The position numbers and the translations under genes are program-made. From positions 1,984,001-2,048,000 of the forward strand of contig NC_135055.1 of the NCBI RefSeq assembly GCF_051014685.1: a stretch of 64,000 bases of DNA. Direction: 5' to 3'. This stretch comes from Ptiloglossa arizonensis (Eukaryota; Arthropoda; Insecta; Hymenoptera; Colletidae). This document shows positions 26,001-37,910 of the stretch, in pieces. Below the pieces are notes generated by a model that was not told the origin of the DNA, did no database searches, and saw nothing but the letters and a program-made list of their open reading frames with translations. The first letter of the stretch is position 1. Each line of letters begins with the position of its first letter.

Positions 26001-27085
26001 CAATTCAGGGAGGAATTATTCGAAAGGAATAATAATTGGAATCGATATCGATCTATCAGCTTTACAGCGACGCATCAATTACAAGTACTTGTTAGAAATG
26101 AATTCACTCGCCTGGGTCAAAACGGACCCGTCACTCCAAAACGGACTTTGCTCCTACAAATATTCCGAACGAAAATTCTATTCTATCGTTTTTATTTGTT
26201 TCTATTGCTTTATTTTGCGTGTGTTGTGAAATAGTACTTTTCCTAATTTTTAAGGAAGAGTATAGTAACGCTATAATCGTGTAGTATAGAAGTCTATGCC
26301 CGAAAAAAACCCAAGTCAGGTACAGGTTAGGAAAGGCAGGTACAGGTTAATTCGTTCGAATCATCGCGCCATTTTGAGGTTTTGAAATCGTGTAACGATT
26401 ACAGTTTGCAATGTCGCAACGGTCTGTGTATGCAAATGTGCATGCAAAATATTTATTTAATTTTTGATGAATTTTTATGAGTGAGCATTTCTAACTTTTC
26501 CTATAGAGAATTTAAATCTGAGTAGTAGAACTTATCAGGGAGATTTAAATACGACGAGATTGGGTTAAAATGATTTGGGAACTGAACGCTCACACGTGTA
26601 TAGTACACGTGGTGTTATCCCTGAAGAGGTTAGACTCTCTATTCGAGGGGAATTGTAATCGCTGAGCCGATTACAAACTATCGCCTGTAAGCTGGATAGA
26701 TATTTATTGGCCTGGGACAGTATCCCATTTAAGATAATATAGAATACTATATGCAGGATACAATAGCAACGGGAACTGTTCAGAGTTAATAAAGTAATCT
26801 AAGACAGAAGAGCAATATAAATACTAATACCGGTACCAATGTTACTAATGCAGAAATTTCCATTTTCGTGCGATCATTCAGTTCAAATAAGACGAGGGAT
26901 GGAACATCGTCCACCAATGAAAATTAAATTTTCTTCATTTTATATTACACCCTCGTGATAGTATTACCGATAGATTCGTGAGATTTTGAGGTTAGGAATG
27001 AGCCCAAACGAAACTCTGTTCGAATTATTTTGATCAAACCTAAATTTCGAAAATCTATACGATACTTCCTTAAGAATGTAACGAG
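26001..27085. other. Non-coding sequence
   Basis: Only a short direct repeat (CAGGTACAGGTTA, twice near 26317-26350) was noticed. Confidence 0.45.
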
Positions 27086-27086
27086 A

Positions 27087-27210
27087 CATACTTAAGAATC
27101 ATAAGAAAAAAAAAGTGTAATACTTATGAATCGTAAGAAAAAAAAATTTGTAATACTTAAGAATCATAAGAGAACAAAATTTGTAATACTTAAGAATCAT
27201 AAGAAAATTT
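27087..27210. repeat. ~33-bp tandem repeat with A-tracts
   Basis: ACTTAAGAATCATAAG recurs at about 27090, 27122, 27155 and 27188 with interposed A-runs and TTTGTAAT. Four copies, lightly diverged. Confidence 0.85.
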
Positions 27211-27294
27211 CACCTTGAGTTTCAAGATCAAGAGTTCTGCAGCAGGTTTCTTTGACACCCCCGATGCAAACGTGCGGAATTATATCCGTGAAAC

Positions 27295-27322
27295 GTGACA
27301 AATATTTTTGTTACACCCTGTA
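27295..27322. mobile_element. Solitary transposon end (ACACCCTGTA)
   Basis: ATATTTTTGTTACACCCTG followed by TA is the typical right terminus of small TA-targeting insect DNA elements, whose other end would read TACAGGGTGTAAC. The partner end was not found nearby, so this may be a truncated copy. Confidence 0.3.
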
Positions 27323-27910
27323 GAGGGGAAAAGCCAAGGAACTCGTGCTATCGCGCGCGACACAGCAGACGTTTCTCGACTGGCGACGATATCAACCTTG
27401 TAAACCTGGGGATACGATGCAGATGGGAACGTGATTTACTCTCGAGGTCACGTAAACTGAAATACGCGAGGTACCGGTTTCGTGTTACCTTTTGACCACG
27501 ATCCTTCGGGAATTAATCCTTTGAGAACGAAACAATTTTAAACGAGAACGTTAGCACGGTGTGGACAGTTTTCGAGCTGCCTGGTGAAAACAACATTAAT
27601 ATACGAGTTATTACATTATGCGATTCTTAAAAATTTACGAATCGAATAATTTTGTAAAATTGTAGAATTAATTTTACGTTACAGATTTTATGCTGAACAC
27701 CGTCTTCATCAATCGTCTCTTGATGAGTCTAAAGGTACATTACGTTACACAGAGAGCTTGCAAAGTCTACAGTTTCTCCTTCGCGGTACGTTTCTAAATT
27801 GAAACATCGAATGACGTTATTCGAACGTTATTAGATGCGCAGAACTTGATTTATAACTCACACCATGCTATTCAAATACTATAAATATCTAGATACTTGG
27901 TCTGTGCGCA

Positions 27911-28156
27911 AAATATTCGAATAGTATTCGAATAGTCAAGTATTTGAACAATATTCGAATAGTATTCGTATAGTCGAGTATTTGAATAGTATTCGAATAG
28001 TCAAGTATTTGAACAATATTCGAATAGTATTCGTATAGTCGAGTATTTGAATAGTATTCGAATAGTCGAGTGTTTGAATAGTATTCGAAAAGTATTCATA
28101 TAGTCGAGTATTTGAACAGTATTCGAATAGTCGAGTGTTTGAATAGTATTCGAATT
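27911..28156. repeat. 65-bp tandem array, TTCGAATA type
   Basis: CAAGTATTTGAACAATATTC occurs at 27937 and 28002, a 65-bp period, and shortened or shuffled copies continue to 28156. Sub-units are GAATAGTATTCGAATAGTCG variants. Confidence 0.9.
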
Positions 28157-28159
28157 ATA

Positions 28160-30200
28160 CACCTCGAACGTTTGAATCTGGTAGTCTTTTTTCATTAAGT
28201 CTTTCTTCCACATACAAATTTCAGAAACTAGTAGCTAATTGGCTCACTAATTGCTGGACAATTATTCTCTGTTTTTGGTGATTTCTCGTAAAATGTGTAA
28301 GAATGTAGTGAAACATTCTTGTTTAAATAGTTATTAGAAAAGGAGAAGAATTTTGACGGAAATGTTCTAACATCTCTATAATAATTAATTACTCGTGTTT
28401 TATAGTGACCGTTGAGTACACCTCGCGTGGCAAGATTTTCTATTTGAAAGTATGATGTTTCTGTGTGTAAATGGTCGCATTAAAAGTTCCTTCAAAGTTA
28501 AGTTGTTTGAACTCTTGGAGAGCTAGTTCTCTAAGCTTTCGGTTGATGGATATTGTGCTCGAAGCAGGGATTTTAATAATGTATGCAGGAGGTGGCTGTT
28601 ATTATTCCCTTTGAGTGGAAAATCTGTAATAAAAGTTGTTTCTTTGTACATGCTTGCGCGTCCGACAAATGAGTTGTATTAAGGAGAGGAGGACTCAAGT
28701 GTCTCTTAAGGGAACGGTAAAAAAATTACGAACCTTTGTACAAACCTTTGACAGAAGGAATGAGAATATTCTACAGTGTCCACGATGGCATAATGTACGA
28801 CGTAGAAATCAGAAAGTAGGGAAAAAAAGGGAAAATGTAATATAAAAGATCGAAGAATATTTATAAAATATAATTTTCGTTGTACAAATAAGAATTTTAA
28901 GAAAGATAACTTGTTACCTATTTGAAATGAACAAAAACGATTAACGAATATTATTGAAGAAATGATAGTGAAGTAAACAGTACGCAAACACGTGTTTGAA
29001 TAATACGAGTTGTACAAAATAAATGGAAGTTTTGAACTCAGTGTCTGGTAAACCAAAATTTGCTGTTGAAATAAATCACTGTTGTAGGGCGAGCTAATTA
29101 ACAAATCACTGTGTAGACGAGTTTTAGATGCACGCAATGCAACATCCGTAGACAAATTACGAACGCGAATACTACGAGTATATAACGCACTTTATTATTG
29201 CACAATTCCCACAGGATTTACATATTGCAATTATGGCTTTCAGAAAAGTTTCATAATTAATGGAAACAGATATCCATGAAACATTATTGTACATTTAGAA
29301 ATAAATTCAAATTCAAATACTATTAGTTTCAGGGCAACGATTACACTTTTTTCAAAGCTAATCGTACAGAAAAACTTGTCATCTATCGAACTTTATCACT
29401 CGCATATAAATCTGAAATAGAAGTTGGGTGAAACTCGTGTATAAATGTAATTATAGTGATAAACATTAGAAAATAAGTTCACGTACAAATGCATGCTCAT
29501 AATTTATATTTAAATAAAAATAACGAGGTCTCTATTATACCGTGCAAGAAGAAGATTCGTGTACAGGGTGGTTTAAAAGATGAGACTCAGCTGTGCTGCT
29601 ACTAAGTGTAACCTGTAATGATTTATAATTTTCTTAATACAGAAATACGAAACACGAGAGCTGAGAATAATTACGTTAAAGAAAGAAAGAAGAAGAGAAA
29701 AAGGGTATAAGAGATAAGAAGGAGATGAAGGTTATTGCTGTTGATGATTCACGAACAAATGCAAAGAAAGTCAGGTTAAAATATATATAAAACATTATTC
29801 TAGCTTTTACTGCGCATACAACGCAGTGAATAAATTTCGAGATATATTCCCTTCGATTCATCTATTTTAAACTCATTATTCCGGTACAATTAATGACTCA
29901 AAGAACGTAGTCTCCAACCGAGCATTATCAAATATATAGGTTACTATTAGTGCACAACTTATGTATACATAATCTGTGTATTGATATAATTATCAACGGA
30001 CGCATTTAACTTCAAACTATGTTCTCCTTGACATTTTCATTTTAAATCGATCATTTCAAGGAAGTCGTCGATTCGGAAGGAGAGAAATTTTCAATAATAA
30101 ATTTAAACACAGTAACGTGTAAGGTTAGGTAGCAAATTATTCACTGAATATCACTATCCCACCTATGTCATATTTTCGTATATATTTTTTTCCACTGTGA
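28160..30200. other. AT-rich non-coding sequence
   Basis: No supported gene. A 149-codon hydrophobic frame on the minus strand (28706-29155) is compatible with chance at this AT content. A TACAGGGTGG motif at 29562 resembles a transposon end without a partner. Confidence 0.5.
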
Positions 30201-30206
30201 CGAATA

Positions 30207-30762
30207 AGGTCTTTAGATGAAACTACATAAAGATTCTATCTAACAATTATGTTGTATTTGTAACTTACATAACGAAATTAGAATTCTCCCTCCTCCCGAA
30301 TCATCATCTTTTAAAGAATGTTTCATATACCCTTCAACCGCTATCTAGGCAACCCTAGATACACTTCTCTGATTTTTAAAATTCAAAATTCACGATCGAT
30401 TCGAGGCTCAAAGTATCGAAGTAACGAATTTCAGATGAAACTAGATAAACATTCTACCTAATAATTATGTTACATACATCTTTTCATTTGTAACTCACAG
30501 AACAGAATTTTTGTGTTTTTTTTTTGATGAAAATGAAAGACGATTCTTTTAGAGTGTATAAACATTTTATTAAATCGTATATTCTCCATTTTGGAAAACG
30601 AAATGACTTTCCGAACAACCTAATAGAATTTTTTCTCTTCTCGAATCACCATCTTTTAAAGAGTGTACCATATACCCTTCTACTTACACCTAGGCAACCC
30701 TAGATAAACACTTCTGTGATATTTAGAATTCAAAATTCTATAATTCGAGGCTGAGAGTATTA
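30207..30762. repeat. Diverged tandem duplication with internal insertion
   Basis: Blocks beginning AGATGAAACTA (30214 and 30433), then CATCTTTTAAAGA (30305 and 30650), then CTAGGCAACCCTAGAT occur in the same order twice. The spacing grows from 219 to 345 bp, so the second copy carries about 126 extra bases near 30510-30640. Identity is partial, indicating an old duplication. Confidence 0.8.
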
Positions 30763-31678
30763 TTTCCCGTTCGAGAACGAATTTAGATTACGCCTAACCT
30801 AAACGCGACAGGTTGCACAACCGGATGCCCCCTAGCGCGCCATCTAGCGTTCCAGCCGGGCACCAACCAAAAACTTCTCCAAACGAAAAAAGGGGATTAT
30901 CGTACCCATCCCGCGTCACTCTCCAAAAGTAATAGCGCCCAGGGTGTACAGAACAAAGTGCAACTTCGACACACGAGCCACCTCCACGTTAAGAGCTCAC
31001 CGAGAAAAAAATCGAGAGAAATTTTCCATAGAAACTTGAGCTTTCCGCTCAGACTCTTCGCTTCCTAGGGAAGAGCTCGCGAGAGAAGTCATTCGCAACA
31101 GAGGGAGGAGTACCATTAACAAGTACCATTCGGTCTCGTTGCACCCCTCCGCGTTTCGGAAGAGCGGCCGATAATCCGGGAGGATCTCCATACAGCTGTT
31201 AACCGGTCCACGGCTGGGCACCCCTAACCCAGACTTAACCCCAGTAGCATCACCGTGTGTGTATCTACTCATCGCGTGCAACCTGTCTGGCTGGAGCCAA
31301 TCGTATCCTCCAGCGGAAAAGGATCGAGCCGCGAAAAGGATGGAAGTTGGTGAAAAGGCTCCAGACCTAACCCACGTACCCCACCGGTTTCGACTTGGAC
31401 ATCCGAGGCGGGGACTCCAGGGGCTTATTCCTCCCCACTCGCTCTCTCGTAACACGGGAGGGACCCTCGTGAGCTGGAACCGTAGCGGATAGAGCGAGAC
31501 GAACGAGATGGGGGGGGGAGGGGGGGGGGGGAACTCTCTCTCCTCCAAACCGATGAAAATGGAAAATTCGGGGGCTAGGAAATGAAAATGCCTGCGGCTG
31601 GGTGGGCTGGTAATAACGCCTCGAAGACGATGAGGCGGAAGTTTCGGAAATCGAAAGGATGCCGGGACAGCAGAGTTA

Positions 31679-31720
31679 GGGGGGGTTAGGGGGGGTGGAG
31701 GAGGAGTTTGGGAGGGGGGG
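31679..31720 (+). other. G-quadruplex motif (plus strand)
   Basis: Two G7 tracts separated by TTA, then a GGAGGAGGAG spacer, GGG, A and G7. Four or more tracts of at least three guanines meet the usual pattern, although one loop is long. Confidence 0.7.
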
Positions 31721-31879
31721 TAGGCGCAGAGTCGGAGGGCGGACGGCTACGGTATTGATTCGCAGCGCGGGATTTCGCTGATTACACGCGGCCCCTAAAA
31801 AATCGAGAGAGGCCGCGCGATGGCTCGATACGGAGTTCGCGAGCGAGTTGTATAGCGGTCGTCTCGAGAGCTGAACCCT

Positions 31880-31924
31880 ACTCTCTTTCTCTCTCGCGCT
31901 CTCGCGCTCTCTCGCTCTCTCTGG
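31880..31924. repeat. CT/CG microsatellite
   Basis: Imperfect CTCTCT and CTCGCG units. On the minus strand it encodes an Arg/Glu-rich low-complexity string that inflates an open frame. Confidence 0.85.
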
Positions 31925-32200
31925 TCGGTACAGCGAGGAACCGTCTCGTTTCTCATCGGATAATTTGAATTAAGTTGAGAAGAACTACTCCGCTGAGTCG
32001 GCTGAGTGCACGTGACTCTTTCATGATTATAATTGTAGCGGAGGTCTTTGCGAGGAATCTGCACGATTAATGCTCGGAATGCCGGAAGGAACTGTGTCGA
32101 ACGATCTGGAGGTTTTTGTTCCGCGTAGGTGAAACGTCGACCGCGGTTTTTTGTTCGTGAATCTTCGCCATCTTTGTCCATTTTCACCGATCGAATGCCT

Positions 32201-32228
32201 CCCCCCTCCCCCTCCCCATCCCCATCCC
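32201..32228 (-). other. G-quadruplex motif (minus strand)
   Basis: Read on the minus strand it is GGG-AT-GGGG-AT-GGGG-A-GGGGG-A-GGGGGG: five G-tracts with loops of one or two bases, an ideal stable quadruplex pattern. Confidence 0.85.
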
Positions 32229-32696
32229 TTGTGGAGTTAACGTACTCGAGTGACGAATCTACGAGCCAATTCGAAACTTTCGGAAATAATTTCGTCGAAT
32301 TATGGTCGACGATTCGAATACGGTGGATAGTGGTAGACGCAGGAGGCATTTCGTAAAGATAAAGTACTGTGGTACCTGTGGTTTTTATGAAACTTTCCAA
32401 AAAGTAAGGGATAACAGTGTCGTTATTCGAATATTACCATTCAATTGAGAAAGTATTCGTACATTTGTACTGTTTACGTAATCCACCGACTGGTAATGTA
32501 TTTAAGTATTACACAGTATTAGCAACCATTGAAGAACCGTAGTCGAGAAATCGGTGGTTTGTAGATGATTAAGAAACTGCATTCTTGATAATTCAATATT
32601 GAAAGTAACGCTTCGGTTTTATTAAAGACTGAACAGGTAAACTATTCTAAGGTTTTTACTATTTAGAATTACTGTACGTATTAGGGTATTCTGTGT

Positions 32697-33568
32697 TTGA
32701 GAACACTACAAATATTCGGATACTCGATCAGCATTCCCGTTATTTGAATATAACGAATTTTCAAATACAGGAGCAACGCTCAAAATATTACTCAAGTATT
32801 CGAATTGTAATCGATTTCTCGAGTGTTCGAACAGTATGCCCAAGCATTTGACTAATATTCCATTTCTTCGGTATTCAAATACTCGAGTATTCGAATAGTA
32901 TTCCCAAGTATTTGAATAGTACTCTATTTCTCAGGTACTCGAATGGAAATCGAACCCTCGAATATTCAAATAACATTCCATTTCACGAGTATTCGAGTAA
33001 CATTCGTATTATTGAGTACCAGTCATCAAAGGATATTCACCAAACCCTTGAGTCTCAAATACACGAACAATCCTCAAAGTATTTCCCAAGTATTCGAATT
33101 GTAATCGATTTCTGGAGTGTTCGAACAGTATTCCCAAGCATTTGACTAATATTCCACTTCTTGGGTATTCAAACACTCGAGTATTCGAATAGTATTCCCA
33201 AGTATTTGAATAGTACTTTATTTCTCAGGTACTCGAATGGTATTCGAACCCTCGAATATTCGAATAACATTCTATCTCACGAGTATTCGAGCAACGTTCG
33301 AATTATTGAGTACCAGTCATCAAAGGATATTCACCAAACCCTTGAGCATTCCCAAGCATTTGACTAATATTCCACTTCTTGGGTATTCAAACACTCGAGT
33401 ATTCGAATAGTATTCCCAAGTATTTGAATAGTACTTTATTTCTCAGGTACTCGAAAGGTATTCGAACCCTCGAATATTCGAATAACATTCTATCTCACGA
33501 GTATTCGAGCAACGTTCGAATTATTGAGTACCAGTCGTCAAAGGACATTCACCGAACACTCGACTCGC
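32697..33568. repeat. 294-bp tandem array, TTCGAATA type
   Basis: Copy 1 starts near 32761, copy 2 near 33055 (294-bp step), and the third copy begins near 33343 lacking about 76 bp at its start, giving a 218-bp step between equivalent points (33161 and 33379). Each unit has many TATTCGAATA-like motifs. Irregular TTCGAATA sequence precedes it from 32697. Confidence 0.93.
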
Positions 33569-33599
33569 CAAAAGCATTCGACTATTCGCGTACATAGAA

Positions 33600-34380
33600 A
33601 CTCAACAAATCCTTCCGCTTCGGTCTGGACCGACCAGACGCCTATCGCAACACTTCTCTCGCAAAAAGCGTTGTTCCGTGTGATTAAGTTCGCGCGACAA
33701 GTGTGCTCGACCCCTGAATCAGCTTCGATCCGCGAGCGAACGATGAAAAATAAACAGACTCCTTTCTCCAGGATTTTAATTAAGCCCCGGAAAGGCTACG
33801 TTGGTTGCACAATAGCGTCACGAGGCGACGTACCAATGATGCCCCCCTCCCCCTCCTAGCCCGTCGTCCAACGAAAACTGCCAGAGATAGAAAGATCCAA
33901 CGGAAACTGGCCCGTCCTCGACGGTCGAGTAATTATCTAATCGACCTCTTCCGCGGACTATATCGCCGGTTTCTTTCGGACGTTCTCCCGGTTCTTTGGT
34001 AAACTTCCGTCGTCGACTGGAAGGAGGAGAAAGAACCTGGTGGGGGGCTCGGAAGGGCAACCGAGGCAAATAAAAATGTTAATTACGAGATTCGGATGCG
34101 CGCGCCGCGGAGAACCTCCGGATTCACCCGTCGCCTTTCTTTCATCTCGTAAATCTCGTGGGCCTCGACGAGTTCTTTGTACACAATACCGAACGAGCAG
34201 TGCGCGCACGCGCGCGTTACAGAAAATAGAAAAAAAAAAGGTACTCGCGCGCGCTAGAGAGAAAAGGTACTCGCGCGGGCGAATTCCTAGCTTTGTGGGT
34301 GCGTCCAGGCTCCTCCAGTCGCGTAATACCCCGGGCTGATAAACCCAGCGTTTTTCCGCTTAGAACCAGCCCGATGGGAA
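33600..34380. other. GC-rich island
   Basis: CpG-rich DNA with C-tracts at 33841-33857 and an alternating CG/CA run near 34199-34216. Open frames of 65-138 codons overlap on both strands without domains. Together with 30.8-32.4 kb it flanks the 294-bp array. Confidence 0.35.
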
Positions 34381-34589
34381 TCGTTTTCGATGAAAATACA
34401 ACCCAGGTGAGTCTGCGTCGGTGGAACCTCGGAACAATATTGTACCAGTTGCAGCGTATTTCAGGGGAAGCAAACATCGCGAGTCGGTTTGGCTCGAGAA
34501 ATATTGCGAGCTTGCGAATGATCCTGTGACAGGCTCGTTTTAAGAGGTTGAATATAACGAAACAATGTTTGACAGTGTTGCGTGACTCG

Positions 34590-34880
34590 CTAGTGTGGCA
34601 AGTGACTGTGTACACTGTTTGGATGTTCTGCATTTAATCGGATGATACGATTTTCGTGAATGTTTGAAGGTTTGCAGTTGGTGTTTGTATGTTTGAACGA
34701 GTTTGTGTTAATATTTCGACTCAAATTATGTTCGAATGATTCTAGTGGAATGTTTGAATGTATTCTCGGTCGGTGTTTCAGTGTTTGCAAGTGGAATTAC
34801 GAATGTATCCTCAATGTTTGAATGCTTCTTGTTCAATATTTAAATGTTTCTGATAAGTATTCGAAAGATTGGAGGTTCCA
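34590..34880. repeat. Degenerate TGTTTGAATG repeat cluster
   Basis: TGTTTGAA or TGTTTGCA recurs roughly every 20-40 bp with strong divergence (for example near 34660, 34690, 34751 and 34816). It is likely an ancient minisatellite. Confidence 0.5.
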
Positions 34881-36845
34881 CGAAGAATGTTTTGAATTTT
34901 CGAATTTAAATTCTTTGATTACGAAATGCAAACTTCTTCCTGACCAGATATAGTTGGTGTACGATTGTCCGAAAGTTAAAATTTAGTGAAAACATTTTAT
35001 TGACTGCAATGTGATTTTTCAAACCTTGTTCGATAAACTATTATTTTCAATATTAAATTGCCACTTTAGCGTGTTCAAGATCGAACTTCGAATTAATATC
35101 GTGCAACAATTTCTGGGACGCGTACGCTTACGACGTCGTTTAAATAAACGTGAAACTGCGTTTCATTAATTATACGCGTGCATAACATTTAGCCGCTAAA
35201 GCGTTACGTGCCAGCGATGTTAATATTCGCTTTACTCTGTTCGATATTGAACTCCCGTTAACCTAATTTCAAATCGCGTTTCTTCTCGCAAAAAATATTG
35301 AATTTTCTGCGCGAACGAAAAGATCTATTTAATTTGATGAAATAAAGAGGAACTTTTGTGCGAGATCATTGAACGTTGTTGTATTTCAGACAATCGAATA
35401 CATTTTTGATGAATTATTTAGATTTTATTCCAAAAAAAATCATTCCGTATTTTGAGAACGCGTTCAGTGTAACGACCCACTGAATTTAAAAAAAAAAAAA
35501 AAAAAACATATTTTTGGACCGTTACAAAGATTCGTTTAATTTTATTTAATCCGCACCATTCAATTCGAGTAGAAATTTTGTTCTACGAAGGAAGTTTATA
35601 AGTCCCTTAATAACACCTATTTTATTAAAGCAGCGCCAAATTTGTATGAATTTATGTGAAGTTACCGAGTTTTAAGAAGACATTGAATTTTTAGTTAATT
35701 CGGTGCAACCGAGTTCTTCTATGCTTGCAGATTCGTTGGATTTGTACGATATTGTACCGAGCATTACGAAGCTTCTATTTAATCCGCTTTTAAATGGCGT
35801 AGAATATTCTCTATCTTAAATGAAGGATCATTAAATGCAAAATGTGCAGAATTTTGTCGAACATCTATTTTCTTTAACGACCTTCACTTCCCTCGGCAAA
35901 ACATTGAATTTTATTATTTGTCGTAAAGGTATCCTCATTTCGAATAGTTTTCGAGGAAGTTTTCCAACTGCCTGCTCGATCGTTTTATTCTCTCGTGAGT
36001 CATGAATTATAAGAAGGTTGTAACTTTAATACGCAATTCTTAATATTCGCGTTTTAAAGGCGCCATTACAACAAAGTTTAAAAATCTAGGAGAAGAAATA
36101 TCTCTAATTAAACAACATCGATGTTTCACAGACACTCGAAACCAGAGTTTAAGAATATTTATAACTCTTATTGAGACAAAATATTGAACGTTGGAAAATG
36201 CAAATATAATTTCAATTTATGGAGAAATACAAAGTGTAAATAATAATTATTAAGAAATCAACACGATGTTTCTCGATGTATAAACTGTTTTTAACAAGTA
36301 TTCAGTACCTCTCTTTGCAGAAGTTTGATTTATTTTCCTGCATTGTTATTCGTGCATTGCGTATAAGGAACATTTTAAACAAAGATTGCGCTAAATATAG
36401 CAAATTTTATATAAATAACAGTTTTCTGTCGAGTTCTTACTCATGAAAACAATCATTTCGATTGCGAAGACAAAGAGTGGTCTGTAATAGAGAGAAAAAG
36501 TTCGATCTGAAAACTCGACAATGAGCGCGAAAACACGCTGTACCAGAATTTCGACTAACGAATTTCAATTCGGTGAAAAAACACAGTTTGCCTGTAATTT
36601 GATTGTTCGTCATCTCTACCGATGAAAAAATTTCTCTTTCTGTGAAACTCGATACGCGGAATCAACGGGACAAAAGAATCGTTCGCGCGAAATCTGTAAA
36701 AGTATAGGGTGCTCTCGAACGATAGAATGCTATTTCGGTATTGGAATGGGAAACGCAATTCTTACGATGAAATATGAAAGATTGTCACGAGTTACGTCAA
36801 ATTCTTGTATTATACAGCATCTGAGCGAAAAGGTATTCGATCAAA
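34881..36845. other. AT-rich non-coding sequence
   Basis: No gene seen. An A19 homopolymer lies at 35488-35506. Confidence 0.55.
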
Positions 36846-36848
36846 CGT

Positions 36849-37230
36849 CTCAATGTGACTACAGCGAAAGTTACTTATAACGGGGGGGGGGGGGGGGAAG
36901 AAAACGAAGAAGAAAGACTTGACAAACATGGGTCCAAAAATAATTGTTTTGTGGTGTTATGAAGGAATTTTGTGTTGAAATAGGTGGGAAAGTAACTAAT
37001 ATACAGTATACTATTGTCTCTCAGTTTGGCACAGCAACCTCTCAGGTTGGCTCAACGTGACTACAGCAAAAATTACTTATAACGAGGGGGGAAAAGATGA
37101 AGAAAACGAAGAAGAAAGACTTGACAAACATGGGTCCAAAAATAATTGTTTTGTGGTGTTACGAAGGATTTTTGTGTTAAAATAGGTGGGAAAGTACGAA
37201 CTAATTATAAGATTGTCCCTCAGGTTGTCA
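36849..37230. repeat. 202-bp tandem duplication with G16 tract
   Basis: CTCAATGTGACTACAG at 36849 and CTCAACGTGACTACAG at 37051 begin two copies that share GACTTGACAAACATGGGTCC and AGGTGGGAAAGTA blocks. Identity is high. Copy 1 carries a G16 run at 36882-36897 where copy 2 has only GAGGGGGG, so the homopolymer expanded in one copy. Confidence 0.93.
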
Positions 37231-37321
37231 CAGGCTTGGTTCTGAAGTAAACATTCAGATAAATCAACGAATATGAATTATGTAAACGATTACTCTTTTC
37301 AATGATTATTTAAAATGTACA

Positions 37322-37813
37322 TTGTTTCCAATAAATCGATACTTTCGTACTTTCCAGACAAAGTTGCAAAGAATGAAAGACTGTAATTTTGTTTCAAATA
37401 ATTGCCTCTTATTTTCGTTCCCGGGAAAAGTTTATTACGGTTTGAACAAGACACAATGTAGCGAGTTACATCACGTTCCCATTACCGTAGTAGATTGCAA
37501 AGTTATATTACAAAAATTTACTTTTCAAAAGTATAGTGGCCCACTGCGACTAATTAAACTCAATAACAAAGTCCATTATTTCGTAAGCTCGCACGGTCTA
37601 ATATACGCGCGTGCGCACGCCTCTTCAAAGGACGCTCTTCTCTCGTCTTCTCTTGCCAGCGCGAAATCCCCATTCATCCTTTCCGGGGTAAAGAATTGTT
37701 TCAAGGGGAAAGAAATTGGACAGTGGAAGAATAAGATAGCGGACGAGACAGAATTGTTCGGGAATTACCGAGCTCACTCCGGAATAAGGGACGGAGGATC
37801 GCGAATACGATGA
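37322..37813 (+). CDS. Unassigned 163-codon open frame
   Basis: It starts MFPINRYFR and ends GGSRIR. A plausible acceptor (TTTCCAG, 37351-37357) sits just inside the frame. The second half is moderately Ser/Lys-rich (ASSKDALLSSSLASAKS). No domain is recognised. The frame ends where the 33-bp minisatellite region begins. Its length is only weak evidence for coding. Confidence 0.1.
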   Translation: MFPINRYFRTFQTKLQRMKDCNFVSNNCLLFSFPGKVYYGLNKTQCSELHHVPITVVDCKVILQKFTFQKYSGPLRLIKLNNKVHYFVSSHGLIYARAHASSKDALLSSSLASAKSPFILSGVKNCFKGKEIGQWKNKIADETELFGNYRAHSGIRDGGSRIR

Positions 37814-37910
37814 AATGTTCGCGTAGAAAAAAAGGGATAAGGGAAGTCACCTGTCGAATAAAATTCTCATTAATGAGAACATCCGACCGAGAGGAAGCAT
37901 TTATACATAT

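Larger units (their letters stand above)
30800..32400. promoter_or_regulatory. Large GC-rich island with G-quadruplex motifs
   Basis: A strong composition shift marks this region. It holds G9-A-G12 at 31510-31531, a multi-tract G-rich motif at 31679-31720, a CT/CG-rich microsatellite at 31880-31924 and a C-rich (minus G-rich) motif at 32201-32228. Frames of up to about 200 codons lie on the minus strand over simple sequence and are not convincing. CT-rich microsatellites and G-rich tracts are frequent around insect promoters; the exact start site and strand are unknown. Confidence 0.4.

Noticed and set aside
28706..29155. 149-codon hydrophobic minus frame that might be a chemoreceptor piece
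   Set aside because: Composition mirrors AT-rich DNA (Phe, Ile, Leu, Tyr, Ser), it lacks an ATG at its start, and no receptor motif or splice sites were seen.
31676..31696. TTAGG telomere-like repeat
   Set aside because: TTAGG occurs only twice and within G7 runs; it is a G-rich tract, not a telomeric array.
31795..32400. 201-codon minus frame, charged and Arg-rich
   Set aside because: It crosses a CT/CG microsatellite and a G-quadruplex tract; length is explained by high GC and simple sequence. No domain seen.
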